Shown in pieces: positions 59,025 through 64,000 of a stretch of DNA of 64,000 bases (the first letter of the stretch is position 1; each line of letters opens with the position of its first letter). Both the position numbers and the translations under genes were made by a program. Origin of the DNA: Anticarsia gemmatalis (lineage: Eukaryota > Arthropoda > Insecta > Lepidoptera > Erebidae); the NCBI RefSeq assembly GCF_050436995.1, contig NC_134767.1, positions 9,610,001-9,674,000 of the forward strand, read 5' to 3'. The notes under the pieces were generated by a model. The model had not been told where the DNA came from and searched no databases. It saw only the letters and a list, made by a program, of their open reading frames with translations.

Positions 59025-59190
59025 CTTGAATAAAAAACTTGCAACAGAAACAATAGACTGGTATAAAAGTTATTGCGGCTAATAAGAGTACAATCATAAA
59101 ATATTTTATTCGTAGATTTATTGATGAATCTGGATTAACTGGGCCAATATCATCCGCCAGAGAAGGTCCATCATACAGACTCATGGACAT
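59025..59190 (-). CDS. Alternative first exon A: ectodomain plus membrane span
   Basis: ATG at 59190 opens 55 codons plus one base (166 nt) ending at a CAAG|GTAACA donor. Residues 1-30 are polar and acidic (MSMSLYDGPSLADDIGPVNP...). Residues about 31-48 are hydrophobic (YFMIVLLLAAITFIPVY), then CFCCKFFIQ. There is no cleavable signal peptide, so it is probably a single-pass protein with its N-terminus outside and the PPxY tail in the cytosol. Spliced to the shared exons it gives a complete 176-residue protein with PPxY at 94-97 and 102-105. Four TGATCA palindromes lie within about 65 bases upstream of the ATG. I do not recognise a named orthologue. The overall plan (one span, tandem PY) recalls Nedd4 adaptors such as Commissureless or WBP1-type proteins, as analogy only. 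Confidence 0.75.
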
Positions 59191-59984
59191 TGTTCACTTT
59201 GATCAACAAGAACCAACTGATCAATTGATCAAGTCTTTTAAAAGCCACTGATCAACAAATAAACAAGAAATTAACACTTTGAATAATAATTAGCCACACA
59301 CTATTACAGTATTTAATTATGATATTAATTAATTTATAAGTACGTCTGTACCCTCACAGTCGTGGCTTGGGTATGTTTTATTTTTAGAACATATGTTCAT
59401 TATAGTAATATCATATAATATTCCCGCATTGGGAATTAATAGGAGCTGTGAGACAGGAAAATCTAATAAAATATTTATATACGCAACAAGGATATTTCAT
59501 TAAATTTCCTTATTGATACGTACTTACAATTGTTTAAATTGGTTATTCATTGAATTTTACCTAAAATCTAAAGTACTATTTGCCTTTTAAAATATGTATA
59601 ATAAACCCAATGATAATATAGAATACCGGGAAACCCAGCTCTGGCGCATATAAAATATGTCTCTAATTAAAGATAGTAATAGAAATTAATACTGTCAAAA
59701 TAAGTAAAATTATCGAAATCGGTAACTAAAAGTGCCATATTGCTATAAATTATGAAAGGGGAATATTTAACAGACCCCTTTGACAATTTAAATAACAAAA
59801 TCACTGGTTTAACAACTGATTTTGAGAATAGCTCCTTTTAGTTTTTATATACTAATGGGTATATATTTATATCTATTGAGTAGCATTTGATTTGTACCAT
59901 ACCTGGTTATACTTAGGATTTTTTCTTTAATTTACTTTTATCAATCTATACGACATGACGAATATAAGTCAAAAACAAAATTAC

Positions 59985-60150
59985 CTGCTATTAACACTCG
60001 GATACAAGTCACTATGAAGATTAAAATAACAAATATGGTCGTTATACTAAGAGCTGACCATACAATATCAGTGAAGGAACTATCGTAAACCACTCTTAAG
60101 GTATCTGTGACCTCCTCAGAACCCGACACGGACACATCATGAGATTCCAT
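59985..60150 (-). CDS. Alternative first exon B: ectodomain plus membrane span
   Basis: ATG at 60150 opens 55 codons plus one base, again exactly 166 nt, ending at GCAG|GTAATT in phase 1. The protein starts MESHDVSVSGSEEVTDTLRV, an acidic ectodomain. It then has a span at about 29-48 (IVWSALSITTIFVILIFIVT) and CIRVLIA. The frame is open further upstream, but only from a GTG, and it reads through TGATCA motifs; the first true in-frame ATG is 60150. Same length, same phase and same layout as exon A despite little sequence identity suggest exon duplication. Three TGATCA motifs lie 18-63 bases upstream. Confidence 0.7.
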
Positions 60151-60213
60151 CGTAAATAAATCACTATTGATCAAAAACTGATCAACGATCAACACATTTT
60201 AAAAAATTGATCA

Positions 60214-62332
60214 CAGAATTCACTAGACGCTTCCATTCGACGGATCAACAAATGATAATAATTCGATTCTTAATTTTATCACAAAATACTTTAATCTTGG
60301 ATTAAATTTGACAAATTTATTATTTTATATACCCCTTAGTTTGTTTTTATCTTTATACGTTGTATTTGTACGAGAGCTGTGATGTAACTAAATGATGAAA
60401 TGACAGGTTTGCTCATGTGTCGTTAATTGATTTCTGATTTACATTTAATTGTAAGCTATTAAAGGTAGATGCAGTCTAGAGTAGTTAGAACTGACGTGCG
60501 CAGTTGGTGTCAGCCCAGCTGCGTATTTGTGGCATGTCGTACTAGATTTTCCCTAATATAGTTTTAAATGTATGTTACCTGTACGCTAAAGTACAGGTAC
60601 TTTAATCTGGCCTTAACAGACATGGGATTTTTATATGAACATGAGTAACAGATTACTTTTAAATCCAAATTTTCCACAGTCAGATAATGTTATTCTAGGA
60701 ATTAATTAGTCTTGAGATACAAATGGAATATAATGAAATGCTAATAAAACAAACAAATGGATACAATTGTTGAATTATTCAACTATGAGCAGATAGAGAC
60801 CAATAGTAACTGAGGCGACAGAAAATTTATCTGAGTTTAATACAATACTACCTAATAGAGGTATACGTATACCCCAATGCAAGTATATCCGTGCGCGTAG
60901 TTTGTCTTCTGTGTAGCCATTTGTTGCTACATTCAGACATATAAAGTAAAATGACTTGCGAATTACGAATGTTGGATAAAATGCTTTTATTTTTTTCGAT
61001 AAGCATTGAATGTTTTAAATAAGTAATCACTACTAATCTGTTGCTTTTAGGCTTATTTGTAAGAAACAGTAAAGTGTTTTTGAAAGAAAAATTTATATGG
61101 GTAGGTAAATATATACATAAAATCACGTTTTTTTCCCATAGACGTTGTCAGAGACCAAAATACGCCACTTGGTACGATCCTTAGAGACTTTATTTACTAC
61201 ATTCACATACATACATCTAGTTGTACATGCAATTTGATTGGGTAGTTTCTAACTTAGTCGAGATTCTTAATAAGTTACAAGAAAGAGCTGTATATATTTT
61301 ATCAATGATAAAAAGTTGATCATGTGACTGATTGATAAATTTATATCTTTTGTGAAAATATTGTTCAGTATGTTGTCTTTTATAAGTCTTTGTTTATTTT
61401 TTTCTATTTTTACATTTGTTGCAGCGATAAAATAGTTGATCAGACTGATCAGTATTTCATCATAAATCATAGTGAACAAATTTTTAACTAGTATTGATCA
61501 ATTTAAAATGTCAAAAATACTTGATGATATGACAGTTATCAAAATATTTATTATGTACAATAAATAAGGAGTTTAATACTGACGTAGCATCAATACCATT
61601 AATACGGATTAAGTTGCTATTACTCAGTACGAGATAAAATGACAAAAATTATGGCGGGTTTTTCTGTCATCAGATAATATTTGATTCGAGGAAATATTTG
61701 TGACGTCACTGAGAGAAATCGTATAGAAAATCTTTTGAAAACGGTATATTATTAATTAAATGAAATGGTCTGGTAAAGGGAAAGTCAAACTTGCTTTTTA
61801 ATTAATATAAAGAATATGTTTATCTCTACTTTTTCGACTGTTTGGTTTAGAGATTCGGTTAAGTTGCTGTAACAGTTTAACTGACAAACGGACAGATTTA
61901 CAATTAAACTTGCTAATATTTACTGGGATTTTTAGTATGATACGTTAGTCTTATACAAAATATCCGTTGAGGCACAATTTTTTAAATAATGACGTTAAAT
62001 CCTTATCCTTCTACGGATGCGTTCAATCGAGATACCCGGTATATTTATGATTATCAATAAAAACTTTATCACATAGCGTTCGGTTTTTAAGATAACATAA
62101 ACCTGTTATCAGATTATCGTGACACACTCACTTAGTGGTATGTACTTTAAAAAATTTAAAGATTAAAGCTTGGAAGCCACGTAAAAAAATACATAAATGT
62201 ACCAATTTTGAATCTAAAACACACGACTCGGTCATTGATTACAATTGATTTATCACTAAATTTGATCACATTGATTCACAATTTGATCAAATTGATTACT
62301 ACTAAAACTAATTGATCAATCAAATTAAATAC
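60214..62332. other. Intron between first exons B and C
   Basis: Contains the 61316-61498 TGATCA group, an S6-like piece at 61100-61200 and no acceptable fourth membrane-anchor exon. Confidence 0.45.
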
Positions 62333-62513
62333 TTAGAGCAAAGATCCTCAGACAGAAGTACATAAGTAACCAGATGAGCAGCATCGCGATCAACACGATC
62401 ATGTACCAGAACGCCATTTCGCTCAAACTTGCTGGATCATTGTTTTCCATCTTTTCTTCCGAGTCTGTCGTCTCGTAAGAATCGTCAAAGAAATTCGGAT
62501 TGTACGGCGCCAT
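62333..62513 (-). CDS. Alternative first exon C: ectodomain plus membrane span
   Basis: ATG at 62513 opens MAPYNPNFFDDSYETTDSEE and continues through an acidic ectodomain to a strongly hydrophobic span at about 34-54 (MAFWYMIVLIAMLLIWLLMY). It then reads FCLRIFAL. I place the donor at CTAA|GTATTT, which is phase 1 and puts the Cys seven residues from the junction exactly as in exons A and B (CLRIFAL, CIRVLIA, CCKFFIQ). Unspliced, the frame stops two codons later, giving a 62-residue protein without PPxY. TGATCA motifs at 62517, 62526 and 62564 precede the ATG. The donor is weaker than for A and B, so the splice is inferred. Confidence 0.6.
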
Positions 62514-62569
62514 TATTGATCAGTTTGATCAACTTATAATCAAAATTAAATTATTCAATTCTTTGATCA

Positions 62570-63821
62570 AACTTTGTGAATCATATTCCCACTTCAAGTA
62601 ACTTCTGAACTGTTTGTTAAAACAAACTTTTCGAGTACTTGATTTCTCTAAATTCACTCACAACTAATTTGAATCAACAAATTATCGGAATGATGATTAA
62701 AACACAGTCACTTGTTCACAAAATTGAGTATTTTCGAACACATTTTCGGGTGAGAAACATGGTTTTTTCAACGGTGTTGTACATTAACTGGATCAAGAGC
62801 TGTAGATATCGGTATCAATGATATGACAGCATTATCGATATGATTAGGCAATACATTGGAGAAAAATCTTTTGTATTTTAACTACAAAAACTACGTAGCA
62901 CCTATTCTTTTTTTACTTCCATGTCATTTAAAAGGGTATTATTTAATTTAGGTCAAATCTTGACTAATAAAGCCCTTACGACTTTAAAATTTATTCAGAT
63001 ATAGGTGAAAAGTATTTTTATCACGACAATTGTCAAAATGACATAGACTTTTTTTATTTTACATGAATTCCTGTTAAAATACAGTAGTTTGTGCACAAAT
63101 AAATAGACATATTAAGAATATTCTGTCGCTTTAATTTATATAACTTCTAGTCTTCTATGGTAAAAAATTATTTTCTTACCAGAAATTACCATTAAAATCG
63201 TTTTATATTTCAATTACAGGGTTCTTTATAATAAACTGTTTGTCTACTAGTATATCTTTGTACAAAGGATTTCCTTATTATACTTATCTTATCGATACTT
63301 AGATCATAGCCCTTTACAATCTTGCCAAGCGATTTTATACCTTGTGTCTATTGTATTATTTCTATCTGATAACATTAAATGGTTCTATGATAATGTTTAT
63401 TTAAGTATGTAATGTCCCTATGAAATAATCCTTCAGCACTTGAAGTTTTGTGTTTCAGGTATTAATTATGATTCAGCTTATAAAATACACTTGTTATAAT
63501 CATGATATTGTTGATTGATTGATAGTTTACATCTATAGTACGTCACTGTGCAGTACATTGCTGCTTTGACGTAATGTATTAATCTACATCCTCTAAGGAA
63601 AACCGCAATGTACTCTATAGTGGTTATCAAATGGTTTTAACAATACACTCTGAGCTTATTGATAAATAGAAGCTTATTTTAAGCTTTTACCTAGACCGTT
63701 ACAAGAAAATATTTTATTTTTCAACTTCTAACGTGATTAACCAGAGCCTGTGTTATGAGAAAGATTTTACAGGTTATAAAAGTGGCAGATCATTTTCTGC
63801 AAAATAAAGTGACAGCAAATG
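62570..63821. other. Upstream of first exon C
   Basis: AT-rich; MITE interior at 63540-63640. No further first exon or promoter motif could be supported. Confidence 0.45.
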
Positions 63822-63900
63822 TTTAAAAACAACTGACAAAATTTCATTTTATAAATATTGCTAATATTTATAAAATGAAATTTTGTCAGTTGTTTTTAAA
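63822..63900. repeat. Perfect 38-bp hairpin
   Basis: Arms 63822-63859 and 63863-63900 are exact reverse complements with a 3-base loop. The sequence is AT-rich with no recognised TIR family. The perfection implies recent origin or selection. Confidence 0.85.
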
Positions 63901-64000
63901 TCCGGGCCACTTGCTAATATTTGAACTATTTGCTATTTTTAAGCAGCTTATTTAAGCTATTTGCGGGTAAACAAATGAAAAATAAATAATAAATGTACCT

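Larger units (their letters stand above)
55350..62569. promoter_or_regulatory. TGATCA palindrome clusters around the PPxY gene
   Basis: By eye about two dozen TGATCA hexamers (often TTGATCAA) occur in this 7-kb stretch, in tight groups: 55350-55387, 56350-56432, 59200-59254, 60168-60213, 61316-61498, 62266-62316 and 62517-62569. Three groups lie just upstream of first exons A, B and C. Elsewhere in the window the hexamer is sporadic. They may be binding sites of a dimeric transcription factor or part of the 5' UTRs; the factor is unknown. Confidence 0.5.

Noticed and set aside
60151..60195. N-terminal extension of first exon B
   Set aside because: The upstream start is GTG, and the ATG two bases further upstream hits a stop at once; the extension only translates TGATCA motifs.
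61267..61479. Possible fourth anchor exon of the PPxY gene
   Set aside because: It starts near a TGATCA group, but the hydrophobic stretch is short, the available GT is in phase 0 and the Cys-x-basic signature is missing.

Overview
This is a 64-kb piece of an AT-rich insect nuclear genome, almost certainly a moth (Lepidoptera, most likely a noctuid). The evidence is the repeat content: many short non-autonomous Helitrons starting TC(T/C)ATACTAATATTATAAA and ending GGGTCAGCTAG|T, tRNA- and 5S-headed SINEs, and small TA/TTA-type MITEs. Most of the window is intron or intergenic sequence filled with these elements. There are no tRNA or rRNA genes, CRISPR arrays or bacterial-style operons.

The best host gene lies at 57.1-62.5 kb on the minus strand. 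Two shared downstream exons encode a cytoplasmic tail with two PPxY motifs. Upstream lie three alternative first exons, each encoding a short acidic ectodomain, one membrane span and a Cys-hydrophobic-basic juxtamembrane segment. All three end in the same phase and are preceded by clusters of the palindrome TGATCA. Joining first exon A to the shared exons gives a complete 176-residue protein. The layout suggests a set of PY-motif membrane adaptors for WW-domain partners (for example Nedd4-family ligases) with exchangeable membrane anchors.

A second minus-strand gene is glimpsed at the left end. Two small cysteine-rich exons (about 5.8 kb and 1.4 kb) have good splice sites and matching phase, and the gene continues beyond the left edge. 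Isolated exon candidates are a minus-strand first coding exon at 43.2 kb, a minus-strand GC-rich 5' UTR/promoter at 26.3-26.6 kb with a duplicated splice donor, and a plus-strand terminal exon at 11.87 kb.

The mobile DNA has notable structures. A 3.2-kb minus-strand Helitron (28.2-31.5 kb) keeps an intact C-terminal PIF1-type helicase and contains an internal copy of its own 3' terminus between 85-bp repeats. Two internally deleted mariner-type elements lie head-out in a 1.6-kb inverted pair (23.0-24.6 kb). At least a dozen SINE copies carry 5S rRNA-like promoter heads, and different SINE families share a central core. Also present are palindromic fold-back insertions, a 240-bp segmental duplication whose copies each abut a different Helitron, and several nested insertions.

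Exon and element boundaries come from reading splice signals, termini and target duplications by eye. No database search was possible, so gene names are left blank.
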